From Urechidicola croceus (GTDB taxonomy: Bacteria; Bacteroidota; Bacteroidia; Flavobacteriales; Flavobacteriaceae), in NCBI GenBank assembly GCA_905181865.1, contig CAJIZG010000003.1, positions 62,001 through 126,000 on the forward strand: a stretch of DNA of 64,000 nt, given 5' to 3'. Shown in pieces: positions 8,723 through 18,265 of the stretch (position 1 is the stretch's first letter; every line of letters starts with the position of its first letter). The position numbers and the translations under genes are program-made. The notes under the pieces were generated by a model. It worked only from the letters and a program-made list of their open reading frames with translations. It had not been told where the DNA came from and made no database searches.

Positions 8723-9658
8723 TTACTTTTTTATAGCAACGGCATATATCATTCCTGCCATCATATCTGGGAGCAATAACCGTCCTTTTTCTTCTTCTAG
8801 ATAAAAATCTGCCGCAGATTCTAACCCGTCAATTAAAACAATTGATGCTTCCGTTTTTCCATCTATTTTCCAAACGGTAGCCTGTGACCAACTACTAAGA
8901 TAATAATTTCCATCGCTATCTTGCTCTACAGCATCAGCACCACGGAATATACCTTTCAAAGGTGTTAACTTTCCATTTCTTGTAACTAAAAAATTCCCTC
9001 TAAAAAAAGATCCTACCATCATATTTCCATCATTGTCAATCCCAACCCCATTCGGGTTTGGCATAAGAGGTGATGTATCCTTTGCTATCGTTACCTCTCC
9101 ATTCAATGTTATATGATAAATCCGCCCCGTATTCGGAATAGATTTTGCCTGCTCACTGTCTAAAGGCCACAACTCATTATTCGCATCTCGCATAGTATCT
9201 GTTGCTCCCATATCTACTACATAAATACCCTTTCCATCGGCAGCAACACCAACATCATTTAAATACAAAACTTCTTTGGGGAAATCTTCTTTGTTTATAA
9301 AAACACTCACATTCCCCTCTTTATCCACTTTGTATACCTTCGTTACATCCGAAAAATATAAATGACCTTTTAAATAAACAATCCCCTTTGGTTGATCAAA
9401 TCCTTTGGCAAAAACGTTTACACCATTTTCAGAAATCTCAACAACTTCACCATCGCCATTCTCACTTCCATTCATTACAGTCACATAATAATTTTCATTG
9501 AATCCCTTTGTTATACTTTCTGGCTTCTCACCCACTTTAACCGGAAATTGAATCTCAGGTTGACTACTACAACCATAGGATAAAAATAATGCAACAATGG
9601 CAATTCCTCTAATAATTTGATTCAGACTAATACTGATAATTTGAAATACTTTTTTCAT
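8723..9658 (-). CDS. SMP-30/gluconolactonase-like beta-propeller lipoprotein
   Basis: A 311-residue lipoprotein: lipobox LSYGC with Cys30. The mature part is a six-bladed propeller of the SMP-30/strictosidine-synthase type with repeated blades such as FDQPKGIVYLKGHLYFSD, LYLNDVGVAADGKGIYVVD, NPNGVGIDNDGNMMVGSF and FRGADAVEQDSDGNYYLSS. Acidic and Asn residues at blade tops could bind one divalent metal, as in gluconolactonases. It is likely anchored to the periplasmic side of a membrane. It could hydrolyse an aldonolactone or simply bind a ligand; the sequence does not decide. It is separated from the ThuA gene by 127 bases. Confidence 0.75.
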   Translation of the reverse strand: MKKVFQIISISLNQIIRGIAIVALFLSYGCSSQPEIQFPVKVGEKPESITKGFNENYYVTVMNGSENGDGEVVEISENGVNVFAKGFDQPKGIVYLKGHLYFSDVTKVYKVDKEGNVSVFINKEDFPKEVLYLNDVGVAADGKGIYVVDMGATDTMRDANNELWPLDSEQAKSIPNTGRIYHITLNGEVTIAKDTSPLMPNPNGVGIDNDGNMMVGSFFRGNFLVTRNGKLTPLKGIFRGADAVEQDSDGNYYLSSWSQATVWKIDGKTEASIVLIDGLESAADFYLEEEKGRLLLPDMMAGMIYAVAIKK

Positions 9659-9669
9659 TTTTAATAATT

Positions 9670-10107
9670 TTAATTTATTCTAATATTCATATTGTTATGC
9701 AATACACCCGCTTCTTCAAATTCGTCACCATAAATTTCAAAATTAAGTTTTTGGTAAAACTCAGTTGCATCTGTTCTAGAATGACACATTACTTCTTTCA
9801 ATCCTTCTTGCTTCGCGAAAAGCAGCAATTCTTCAACTAAACGTTTTCCAATTCCTTTTCTTTGATACTTAGTTGCAATTGCCATTTGCATCAATTGAGC
9901 TCTATTGTTTTTAGTATCAAGTGGTGCCAGCACTGCACAACCCACAAGTTGTTTACTCTTTAATGCTACAAAATGCCAGGAAATAGCATCTTTCATTTCC
10001 CAACCATTATCTGGTAATCCAATAGGGCGCAATAACACCGTGTTTCTTAGTTTTCTTTCGAATTCATATAGAGGGTCTAGCATTGATATTCTTTTAACTT
10101 CCATCAT
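9670..10107 (-). CDS. GNAT-family N-acetyltransferase
   Basis: A 145-residue cytoplasmic protein with one GNAT domain. The strand-4/helix-3 acetyl-CoA motif is visible as MAIATKYQRKGIGKRLVEELL, with QRKGIG binding the pyrophosphate; motif B follows at the C-terminus (SRTDATEFYQKLNFEIYGDEF). Residues 1-45 are the family's variable acceptor-binding part. The acceptor is unknown. The stop is 11 bases from the start of the SMP-30-like gene, so the two are probably co-transcribed. Two adjacent ATGs (10107 and 10104) are possible starts. Confidence 0.85.
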   Translation of the reverse strand: MMEVKRISMLDPLYEFERKLRNTVLLRPIGLPDNGWEMKDAISWHFVALKSKQLVGCAVLAPLDTKNNRAQLMQMAIATKYQRKGIGKRLVEELLLFAKQEGLKEVMCHSRTDATEFYQKLNFEIYGDEFEEAGVLHNNMNIRIN

Positions 10108-10142
10108 TTTATTATTTTATCCAAAAAGAAAATACATACTCT

Positions 10143-11228
10143 TTATCCTTTAAAAAAAACGGACTGCCCATTCATTAAAACTTGTGCATTTTTGATTTCT
10201 ACTTTTCTAAACCCAATCTTATGACTTATCGTTTCAGTTGAGCCATCATTAGCCTTTAAATTAAGTATCAGTTTGTACAGATTTGGATCTTCTGTAGACC
10301 AATTTTTCGGATTACGGATCGGAAATTCTTGAGACAAAGTAGATTTATTAAACGTTGTTTCATATTCTAAAATCACTTCATTCATAGCATTCAAGATTAA
10401 AAATTCTACTTCTCCAGCATAACTATGCGCTGTATTTTCAAAAATTATATCAACGCATATCACTACATATTCATAGGCCTCATCAAAGTCAGTCGAGACT
10501 TGAAAATCCTGCATATTTGTAGTTTCTTTTCTTACTAAATATACGTCTCTGTATATACCGCTTAATCTCCAAAAGTCTTGATTTTCGAGATAACTACCAT
10601 CAGACCATCGAATTACTTTGACGACTAATTGATTTTCTCCTGTTTTTATATACTCGGTAATATCAAACTCTGCAGTTGTCATACTGCCCTGACTGTAGCC
10701 GACTTCTTTTCTATTGACCCATATATAAAACGCGGACTGCACAACTGCAAAAGCGAGAATAGTTTTATCTTCTGACCAAGGTTCTGGAATTTTGAATGTC
10801 TGACGATTTAAGTCTATCTCATTACCCTCATTCGGGACATAAGGTGGGTTGGTTTTAAAAGGCATCGATACATGTGGATAAATAGGCATTACATATCCCT
10901 CTGTTTGCCAATTCGATGACACGTTAATTTCAGTCCAATCACTCGCTGCATAATCTATTGAAAAAAAATCTGGAGAGGTATTATCTGGATTATTATACAT
11001 TTTAAAATTCCAGGTGCCATTTAAGGATATATAATGATTTGATCTTTCCGTTTCAAAAGAAAGTGCCTTTTTTTTATTTTGAAAAGGAATGAAATGTTCA
11101 TTTAGTAACAGTTTATTGACCGCAAGGACTTCAGGGTTCTCCCAATCAGAATTTGATTTTTGCCCCCAAAGAACTGGAACAGCACTAATGAAAATAATTA
11201 AAAGAAAGACTATTTTAACTTTAAACAT
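10143..11228 (-). pseudogene. GH2 beta-galactosidase, truncated before the catalytic barrel
   Basis: A 361-codon frame with a signal peptide (residues 1-22), a GH2 sugar-binding jelly roll (~45-230, with SLNGTWNF, YVGYSQGSM-like strand and the family signature DFWRLSGIYRDVYL) and an Ig-like middle domain (~235-345). It ends at NGQSVFFKG followed by TAA, exactly where intact enzymes continue with VNRHEH and the TIM barrel. Neither catalytic Glu is present, so it cannot be a glycosidase. Intact members are near 1000 residues; about 650 are missing and the next gene follows 35 bases later, pointing to a deletion. The remaining frame is open and could still be translated into a secreted binding fragment. 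Confidence 0.85.
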
Positions 11229-11848
11229 CTGTACATTTTTTTAAGCGTAAAAGATGTGAAGTTAATGAATCTTAATGAATACTAAAATTGATATGCTGAA
11301 ACTATTAAAAATAAGCAGAAAGTCTTATATCAAACTAAATTTTTATTCAGGTTATAACAACTATAAGTTTTGTAGTCAACTTGATTGAAAATAATTATTT
11401 CACACAAAATTTTAATTAATATAAATCCTTGAATTATATAAATTTATTTAATTCCGAACGCTGATTTATATTAAAAAAAATCAGATACTAATTGATAAAT
11501 ACAGTACCATAAGACACAGAACTGCTTTTTGATTCCACCTTGATTTCAAAAGTAGAGACCTCTATAATTCTTTCTCCTTCTAACTTTACAAATGAAACTT
11601 AATAACTTTTATTTTTGTTTATTTTTTCCGTAGCATTCATTTTCAACAAAGCACTTTCTGTACCAACATTTGTTGGGCCCAAACCTCACGGGCTTTAAGG
11701 GGCAACAAAAGTAACATAGTTGTAAATATTTTATCAGTTAATTGAGTTTGGCGCAAGAATTTACGCCTAGTTTATAAAGTTTATTGGTACTAAAGAAAAT
11801 TACTATAAAAACAAGATTGATTTCCATTAATTTTTGGCTAGAGGTGTT
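11229..11848. other. 620-base stretch without an intact gene; faint minus-strand coding remnants
   Basis: AT-rich. Between about 11488 and 11690 the complement reads GPTNVGTESALLKMNA, KINKNKSY, a TAA, then VSFVKLEGERIIEVSTFEIKVE and SVSYGTVFIN before a stop at 11488-11490. The texture is that of the last beta-strands of a secreted hydrolase with a nonsense mutation, but the family is not recognised. It may be the lost C-terminal end of some neighbour. The 11229-11480 part holds no feature I can name; it should contain the promoter of the truncated GH2 gene. Confidence 0.4.
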
Positions 11849-12319
11849 TTATCTATTATTTAACTCATACCACTCAATATCTTTTATATTCTCGCGCCTT
11901 CCTTTCTCAACGGGTGGATAATTGGCAACTAGGTAATTCACAATCACTTCTTGATTTTCTCCTAAGTCCCATAAATTTTGAGTTTCCTGCATCCATTTAA
12001 TGGTAGCATTCCAACGGTCTGCATTCATTCTATTTTGAATCACCAATTTTGAGGAATGACAACTGGTGCAGTTCTGAACTACGGTTAGCAATCCTTCAGC
12101 ATCTTTAAAACCCGTACGAACATGAATCCCGTTTTCAATTAAGTCCTCATTCACTTCAGTTATAGTTTGTTCCGTATCTATCGTTTCAAAAGAGAATCCG
12201 TTAGGATTTAGTAATAAAACAATAAACAATATAGAAGCAATGCTTGTAATAATACTTATTATTTTCAATTGACGTCCAATGTCTTCAATCTGTTTGTTAA
12301 AGTTGTCCTTTACAGCCAT
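11849..12319 (-). CDS. Membrane-anchored monoheme cytochrome c (SorB-like)
   Basis: A 156-residue protein with a membrane anchor (residues ~19-38), then a periplasmic cytochrome c domain with heme site CTSCH at 84-88 and a likely axial Met98. Its ATG overlaps the stop of the molybdoenzyme gene by one base (TAATG), so translation is coupled. In sulfite dehydrogenases of the SorAB type, the heme subunit takes electrons from the molybdenum subunit; the pairing and order here fit that. Electrons would go on to the respiratory chain. It is longer than classic SorB (about 80-100 residues) because of the N-terminal anchor. Confidence 0.8.
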   Translation of the reverse strand: MAVKDNFNKQIEDIGRQLKIISIITSIASILFIVLLLNPNGFSFETIDTEQTITEVNEDLIENGIHVRTGFKDAEGLLTVVQNCTSCHSSKLVIQNRMNADRWNATIKWMQETQNLWDLGENQEVIVNYLVANYPPVEKGRRENIKDIEWYELNNR

Positions 12320-13539
12320 TATACTATTTTTACTGCAATCCTATGACATGCATTATTTAAATATCCTTTAGGATTCCATCCAGGAACTAGCATTGGTTGC
12401 GCTACATTTTTTGAATCTGTCGCACGCGCCCATACTTCGTAATATCCTATTTTGGGAAAACTTACGGTTGCAGAAAAATGCTGCCAAGCCAAACGGTTTA
12501 AAGGTTTTTCTAGAGTACATACGTTCCAGGTAGCCCCAAAATCTATAGAGACTTCTAGTTGCTTTACGGACAATTCTCCTGCCCAAGCGTGTCCACGAAT
12601 ACTCAACTTTTGTCCCTCTTTGAGAACGGCTCCAGAACGCGGATATGTTATCAATGATTTTACAGGCATAGATTCTATAATACCCATGTCTTCATCCTTT
12701 ACCACATCTCCGGGCGCCACAGGGTTTTTAGGAACGCGGTAGGCTGTTCCTGTCATTTTAGTACCGTCGTGTTCTTTATCTCGAATGCTAATTCTATTGA
12801 TCCATTTCCCAGAAGTAGACGCTGGCCATCCGCCACAAGCCAATCGCAAGGGATATCCGTGTGCTAATGGAATTTCTTTACCATTCATTTCAAAAGCGAT
12901 CAATGTTTCTTCTTGTAATGCTTTTGACATGGGAACTCCTCTAGAAATAGGTTCTTTACTTGGGTCACCGCTTAGATGTGAATCTGCCGAGTGATAGCCA
13001 ATATAGACGGCATTAGATTTAATCCCTACATCTTCCAATACATCTTTTAATCGAATACCGGTCCATTTTGCGCAATGTACGGCACCAATAGTCCACTGAT
13101 TTCCTTTGGCAGGTGGATCGTATTCACTACGACCATTTCCGCCGCACTCGAGCGTTAACTGATACGTATGGGCCTTAAATTTTGTTTTTAACTCCTGTAG
13201 GCTATAGGTTTTGGATTTTTCTACTGATTCGCCATCAATTGTTAATGTCCAATTCTTTATATCAATGTTTTGAGGAATTAGGCCATTATTTCTAATAAAC
13301 ATATTACTATTAGGAGTAATCTTGTCATCTAATAGATGTGCCTGTGCTTCTATGTTCCATGGCTTCTCATTTAAAACTACCATGTCTTTATTCTTACGAA
13401 ACAAACTGAAAGGATCTCCTTCTTGAAGTGCTATCAGATTATAGCCTTCTGGTAGATTTGAACCAAATACAACTTCAGCACCAATAAGGGTTGCAAAAGA
13501 AGTTAATGAGCTTGTTTTAATAAAATTTCGTCTGTTCAT
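12319..13539 (-). CDS. Sulfite dehydrogenase molybdopterin subunit (SorA/SoxC family)
   Basis: A 406-residue protein with a twin-arginine-type start (NRRNFIKTS) for export. The sulfite-oxidase fold follows: molybdenum-ligand Cys132 in the TLECGGNGR motif, GAVHCAKWTGIRLKDVL, a SADSH segment, SRGVPMSKAL, the pterin-binding HGYPLRLACGGWPA, and a C-terminal Ig-like dimerisation domain (~295-400). Substrate oxidation releases two electrons to the adjoining cytochrome. Sulfite is the likely substrate, and could derive from desulfonation of sulfated sugars or from sulfur amino acids. SoxC-like roles are possible, but no other sox genes are present in the window. Confidence 0.85.
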   Translation of the reverse strand: MNRRNFIKTSSLTSFATLIGAEVVFGSNLPEGYNLIALQEGDPFSLFRKNKDMVVLNEKPWNIEAQAHLLDDKITPNSNMFIRNNGLIPQNIDIKNWTLTIDGESVEKSKTYSLQELKTKFKAHTYQLTLECGGNGRSEYDPPAKGNQWTIGAVHCAKWTGIRLKDVLEDVGIKSNAVYIGYHSADSHLSGDPSKEPISRGVPMSKALQEETLIAFEMNGKEIPLAHGYPLRLACGGWPASTSGKWINRISIRDKEHDGTKMTGTAYRVPKNPVAPGDVVKDEDMGIIESMPVKSLITYPRSGAVLKEGQKLSIRGHAWAGELSVKQLEVSIDFGATWNVCTLEKPLNRLAWQHFSATVSFPKIGYYEVWARATDSKNVAQPMLVPGWNPKGYLNNACHRIAVKIV

Positions 13540-13649
13540 TGTAAAACTATACTTAATTAATATCTATCGAAATTCTTTATTATAATTTTTAAAATTCAAC
13601 TATGATTTTTCAACATAGCTAGATATTTAAATAAGTACTATACGAAGTC

Positions 13650-15458
13650 TTATTTAAATTCCTCGTAAAAAACTTGCATCAACGAAGGTCGAATATTCAG
13701 ATTATATAAGTTTTTATGATCCCTAGTGGGGTTTACCCTATTTGATAAAAATATATAAACCAGTTCATTTTCAGGATCTGCCCAAATATAAGTTCCCGTA
13801 AATCCGCCATGACCAAAGCTTGCTTCACTAACTTGAGGAGCGGGAGACGCCTTTGACAAGGACAAACTAGCATTATTTAATAAAGGCTTGTCAAAGCCTA
13901 AACCTCTTTTATTATCATTCTCTGGAAATTGTACTTTCGTAAATTCTAGCAGCGTACTTTTTTTAATAAATTGTTTGCCTCCATAAGAACCAAATTGCAT
14001 ATACATCTGCATCAATTTTGCCAAATCATTGGCTGTAGCAAATAACCCTGCATTACCGGAAACTCCGCCCATTAAAGCGGCATTTTCATCGTGTACCCAA
14101 TTTTTAATAGTTTTCTTTCTAAAAAAACTATCATACTCTGTTGGAATTATATTCTTTTTCGGATAATAATTCAACGGATTAAATCCAATAGAATGTGCTC
14201 CCAGTGGTGCGTAAATATTCTCTTTTAAAAACGTTTCATAATCACTGCCACTTAACTGTTTCGTTATCTCGGGTGTTAACAAAAAAGTAAGTCCAGAGTA
14301 TTTATATTTCTTTTTCGCTGACACCTCTGATCTATTAATTATACGATACATTTTCTTATGAAAACGCTTATTCAAAAACAAATCTTTGTAAACAGGAATA
14401 CTATATTTATTACTAGCTTTACTCCGCAAAAACCGTTTATTAAACTTGTTATTTTTCATGGTCTCCGAGGCAAATACAATATAGGGAACCAAACCGGCTT
14501 GATGCGCCAAAACTTCACGTACGGTCATATTTTTTTTATCTTTTTTGTGCCTCCATGGTTTCCAATAGTTACTAAAAGGAGAGTCTAACTCCATTTTTCC
14601 TCTATCATGCAGTAGCATTATAGAAGGAAGCGCTGCAGCAATTTTGGTCACTGAAGCCAAATCATACAAATCATTCTTAGAAACTGAGTCCTTATTATCG
14701 TAAGTATGATACCCATATGTTTCATGAAAAACTACGGTATTATTCTTAGCAATTAATAATTGTGCTCCTGGAAAAGCGTTTTCTTTAATCCCTCGCTGCA
14801 TGATGGAATCGATTTTAGCACATACTCGAATACTATCATATCCCTCATTCGTTAAACTTGAATATCGCAGCCGTATTCCACCTTTAATCGAAATACCATC
14901 TCCCTTATGAAATCCTCCAACAGCCTCTACCACCCTTCCTGAAGCACCGACTCCACCAAAAATAAGTTGAGCAACACTATTTTTTTCAAAGGAATCCGCT
15001 TGTTCAAAATTTATAATAACGGGTACTTTATCCAATCCTTTTAAATCGGCAAGAGCCTTTGGAGATTGAAAACTGGTAAGGATTAGTTTTACACCAAGAC
15101 TTTGAACAAAATTTAACATATCTTGCGAATTCTTATTTGATTGAAAGAAACTACAGATAATAACATTAAAGTCCGACACCCTTTTTTTTAGGGTTTCTAT
15201 ATTCTTTAGATCTTGTGAATTCGGAAAATTAAAGTGTTCGATTTTGTCGTAGTTATTCAACATACTTTTAAAACTAATCAACTTATAGGAATCACTTTGT
15301 AAGGAAAGGGTTGCTATTTTTTGTTTTTCAAGATTTTTTATAGGAATTAAATCGGAGTCGTTTTTTAAAACAATTATTTCATTAGGGAATTTATTTTGTG
15401 ACCAACTTACAAAACCAATCATCGATAAAAAAAGCAGTAAACAATGTTTTTTATTCAT
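13650..15458 (-). CDS. Serine hydrolase (beta-lactamase family) with a GH3-C-like N-terminal domain
   Basis: A 602-residue secreted protein (signal peptide 1-20, ending FVSWSQ). Residues ~25-205 resemble the C-terminal alpha/beta domain of GH3 enzymes (IVLKNDSDLIPI, GLDKVPVIINFEQA). Residues ~215-600 are a class C beta-lactamase/PBP4*-like domain: SVTK with nucleophile Ser269 and Lys272, a YSG tyrosine motif near 385, and a late HGG in FGHGGFTG. Bacteroidetes often have a ~1000-residue fusion of GH3, GH3-C and serine hydrolase; here the catalytic GH3 barrel is absent, so this may be a shortened but still active descendant. A role in peptidoglycan recycling or ester/amide hydrolysis is likely. 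It lies just downstream of the carbonic anhydrase terminator. Confidence 0.8.
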   Translation of the reverse strand: MNKKHCLLLFLSMIGFVSWSQNKFPNEIIVLKNDSDLIPIKNLEKQKIATLSLQSDSYKLISFKSMLNNYDKIEHFNFPNSQDLKNIETLKKRVSDFNVIICSFFQSNKNSQDMLNFVQSLGVKLILTSFQSPKALADLKGLDKVPVIINFEQADSFEKNSVAQLIFGGVGASGRVVEAVGGFHKGDGISIKGGIRLRYSSLTNEGYDSIRVCAKIDSIMQRGIKENAFPGAQLLIAKNNTVVFHETYGYHTYDNKDSVSKNDLYDLASVTKIAAALPSIMLLHDRGKMELDSPFSNYWKPWRHKKDKKNMTVREVLAHQAGLVPYIVFASETMKNNKFNKRFLRSKASNKYSIPVYKDLFLNKRFHKKMYRIINRSEVSAKKKYKYSGLTFLLTPEITKQLSGSDYETFLKENIYAPLGAHSIGFNPLNYYPKKNIIPTEYDSFFRKKTIKNWVHDENAALMGGVSGNAGLFATANDLAKLMQMYMQFGSYGGKQFIKKSTLLEFTKVQFPENDNKRGLGFDKPLLNNASLSLSKASPAPQVSEASFGHGGFTGTYIWADPENELVYIFLSNRVNPTRDHKNLYNLNIRPSLMQVFYEEFK

Positions 15459-15502
15459 AAGGTGAAATTACTGCTTTAAGAGAAGGTTACAAAGCTGTTT
15501 AT

Positions 15503-15543
15503 ACTAAAAAAGAAAAACCTCAAAACAAATAATTTTGAGGTTT
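15503..15543 (-). terminator. Rho-independent terminator downstream of the carbonic anhydrase gene
   Basis: On the minus strand an 11-bp perfect stem (15533-15543 with 15515-15525), a 7-base loop, and a T-rich run TTTTTCTTTTTT follow the carbonic anhydrase stop at 15564. It separates this unit from the serine hydrolase gene. Confidence 0.85.
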
Positions 15544-15563
15544 AAATATTTAGTATTCTTCTA

Positions 15564-16175
15564 CTAAATCCAAGTTACTTCGCCACTATGGACATGGTAC
15601 ATAGCGCCAACAATTTTAACTTCTCCCTTGTGTTCCATTTTTTTTAAAATTGGACTTTCTTTTCGGATAGTCTCAATCGCCAATCCCACATTCGTATTTG
15701 AAACAGTTTGTATAGCTTCAGCATTGAACTCTTCTACTGAAGGTCTTACTACATCAACAGCAGGCTGAATCTTACTTAATAATGCCGTAATATTCCCTAG
15801 TTCTACGCCATTACAAGCCGCAGTAACAGCGCCACAATTACTATGTCCTAAAACTATTACTATTTTAGATCCTGCAACAGCACAACCGTATTCAATAGAG
15901 CCTAAAATATCTTCATTTACAATATTTCCTGCTATCCTTACACTAAAAATATCTCCTATTCCTTGGTCAAAAACAAGTTCTGCCGGAACACGAGAATCAA
16001 TACAACTTAGTACGACCGCAAAAGGGTATTGCCCTTCGCTAGTTTCTTCCACTAAATCAAGGTGATTTCTTTGTGTTTTTAGGTTTTTTATAAACCGTTG
16101 ATTTCCTTCTTTTAAAACAGTTAGTGCTGTTTCTGGGGTTAAATTCTCTTGAAATTCTTTTGTATGTGTTTTCAT
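15564..16175 (-). CDS. Beta-class carbonic anhydrase
   Basis: A 203-residue cytoplasmic protein. All zinc ligands and the Asp-Arg dyad are seen: Cys58, Asp60 and Arg62 in SCIDSRVPAE, and His111 and Cys114 in LGHSNCGAV. It interconverts CO2 and bicarbonate. Its start is 89 bases from the stop of the SulP transporter gene upstream, and the pair is a common arrangement in which the transporter moves bicarbonate or sulfate while the enzyme balances the CO2 pool. A strong terminator follows it. Confidence 0.95.
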   Translation of the reverse strand: MKTHTKEFQENLTPETALTVLKEGNQRFIKNLKTQRNHLDLVEETSEGQYPFAVVLSCIDSRVPAELVFDQGIGDIFSVRIAGNIVNEDILGSIEYGCAVAGSKIVIVLGHSNCGAVTAACNGVELGNITALLSKIQPAVDVVRPSVEEFNAEAIQTVSNTNVGLAIETIRKESPILKKMEHKGEVKIVGAMYHVHSGEVTWI

Positions 16176-16264
16176 CTATTTATTATGTTATATAGGTCAC
16201 ATGTTATTCGCTATTAATCATTTCTTTTAAGTGATCGTAATTTCAACATGCTGATTTCACTTTT

Positions 16265-18112
16265 TTAATTTGTTATTAAGTGTTCTTTCACTATGTGCGC
16301 CATAGCCTCTTCAAAATGTTCAAAAATATGATCCCTTGGAATTAAATCTGGAATAATATCGATTCTTTCTAATAGATATCTAGGTTGTTCTAACACATTA
16401 ACCAAAAATACATTTTTTTTATTATTTATTAATTCTTGAACGACATCTTCCATAGCATAAAGTCCGGATTGATCTATATAGGGCATTCTTCCCATTCGAA
16501 TAATTACGTCCGTAGCATTTTCAGGAATTTGTTTTGCTAATTCGTGGAAATCACTAGTAGAACCAAAAAACAAAGGTCCTTTAATATATTTCACATAGAT
16601 TCCTTTCTTTAATTCCTTTGGGATACTTAAATCGTCCTCTGCTCCTTTTTCTACTTTATTATCTAGTACTTGTTTAATGTTTGATCGCTGTGCGGTAAGA
16701 TCTCCCATCTTTTTCATAAACATCAAAGAGGCAATCACCAACCCAATACCAACAGCATATACCAAGTTCCATATAGATGAAAGTACAAGAACCACTAGCA
16801 TAATAATAACTTCTGCCTTAGGCATATAAGGAATTGCTTTTAAACCTTTGTAATCCATTACTCCAATACCAACAGTTATTAAAATACCCGCCAAAACTGC
16901 CGCAGGAATTTTAGATGCTATTGGTCCAAGAGCTAAAAGAATAACGAGCAATAAGAGACCTGCAAACATTCCTGACAAACGGGTTTTACCACCTGCATTA
17001 ATATTTACTACCGTTCTTATAGTTGCGCCTGCACCTGGAATCCCTCCAAATAGGGCGGCTATACTATTTCCGATTCCTTGTCCGACTAACTCTTTATTTG
17101 GCTCATGTTTAGTTTTAGTCATATTATCCGCAACAACAGAAGTCAGCAAAGAATCAATAGCTCCTAACAATGCCAATGTCAAAGCTGTAAATATATATGG
17201 CGAAATTGAACTTAAATTAAATTCCGTAAAAATTCCAAAATTTGGAATAGGTAATCCACTAGGAATTTCTTCAATCGGGCGATAATTTAAACCAAATCCA
17301 ATCGCAATTCCAGACATTACTAATAGCGCAACAAGTGTACTCGGAACAGCAGTTGTAATTCGCTTAAATCCATAAATTATTAGGATCGTACCTAGAGCCA
17401 ATAACAACTCTAACCAATTAATGTTTTGTACTGCCCTTGGCAACACTTTTACAGCACCTAGTACTCCAGACGCATCTTTACTGGCTAAGGTTTGAGATTC
17501 TTTCAGAATTTGAGCATCTGTAATGTGCTCTGCACGGTTAATGGTTTCTTCAAAATCTTCTAATACCAAAATGCCCTCTGCGGCCTCGTCTTTTAAAATA
17601 TTTTCTAAAATAACCTCCTCAGCTTCAGGCTTAAATTGTTCTACAAAGGCCGTGTCTTCCTTCGGATAATAACCTACTGAAGGCATAATCTGAGTTACCA
17701 ATATAATAACACCAATAGCCGTCATAAATCCAGATACTACAGGATACGGTATATATTTTATATACTTACCTATTCCCAAAAGACCTAATACCACTTGCAT
17801 CAATCCTGCTAGCAAAAAAACGGTTAATATGGATGGTAGCGCTTTATTTATATCTCCTTCAAAATTTGCCAGTATACCCGCGATTACTACCATACTTACG
17901 GCTGTCATAGGTGCTGTTGGACCCGATATTTGAGTATTTGTTCCTCCAAAAAGTGCTGCGAAGAAACTCACTAAAATTGCACCATATAATCCAGCACTTG
18001 GTCCTAACCCTGAACTTACTCCAAAGGCCAACGCTAAAGGCAATGCAACAATGCCGGCTGTAACACCTCCAAATAAATCGCTTTTAAAATGTTTGAAATT
18101 GAATATTTTCAT
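16265..18112 (-). CDS. SulP-family anion transporter with STAS domain
   Basis: A 615-residue inner-membrane protein. The first ~480 residues hold the SulP transmembrane helices (opening FKSDLFGGVTAGIVALPLAL, a central GAIDSLLTS motif, and GIPGAGATIRTVVN). An unusually long charged loop lies at about 150-230. The C-terminal STAS domain (~505-600) has IDQSGLYAMEDVV, the site equivalent to the regulated loop of anti-sigma antagonists. It sits directly upstream of the carbonic anhydrase gene, so bicarbonate is the likeliest substrate (BicA-like), although sulfate cannot be excluded; both are sodium-coupled in marine relatives. Confidence 0.9.
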   Translation of the reverse strand: MKIFNFKHFKSDLFGGVTAGIVALPLALAFGVSSGLGPSAGLYGAILVSFFAALFGGTNTQISGPTAPMTAVSMVVIAGILANFEGDINKALPSILTVFLLAGLMQVVLGLLGIGKYIKYIPYPVVSGFMTAIGVIILVTQIMPSVGYYPKEDTAFVEQFKPEAEEVILENILKDEAAEGILVLEDFEETINRAEHITDAQILKESQTLASKDASGVLGAVKVLPRAVQNINWLELLLALGTILIIYGFKRITTAVPSTLVALLVMSGIAIGFGLNYRPIEEIPSGLPIPNFGIFTEFNLSSISPYIFTALTLALLGAIDSLLTSVVADNMTKTKHEPNKELVGQGIGNSIAALFGGIPGAGATIRTVVNINAGGKTRLSGMFAGLLLLVILLALGPIASKIPAAVLAGILITVGIGVMDYKGLKAIPYMPKAEVIIMLVVLVLSSIWNLVYAVGIGLVIASLMFMKKMGDLTAQRSNIKQVLDNKVEKGAEDDLSIPKELKKGIYVKYIKGPLFFGSTSDFHELAKQIPENATDVIIRMGRMPYIDQSGLYAMEDVVQELINNKKNVFLVNVLEQPRYLLERIDIIPDLIPRDHIFEHFEEAMAHIVKEHLITN

Positions 18113-18265
18113 TGATAAAATGTTTTATAACTTTAGTATGAAGAATGTCTTAAATGAGCTCCTTCAACAAATGTTATGTTAATATAATTACGTTTATTTA
18201 AAGCCAGAATTTGACTTTAATTGAAATCATCATACCTTAACTAGATACAATAGTATAGTTATTTT

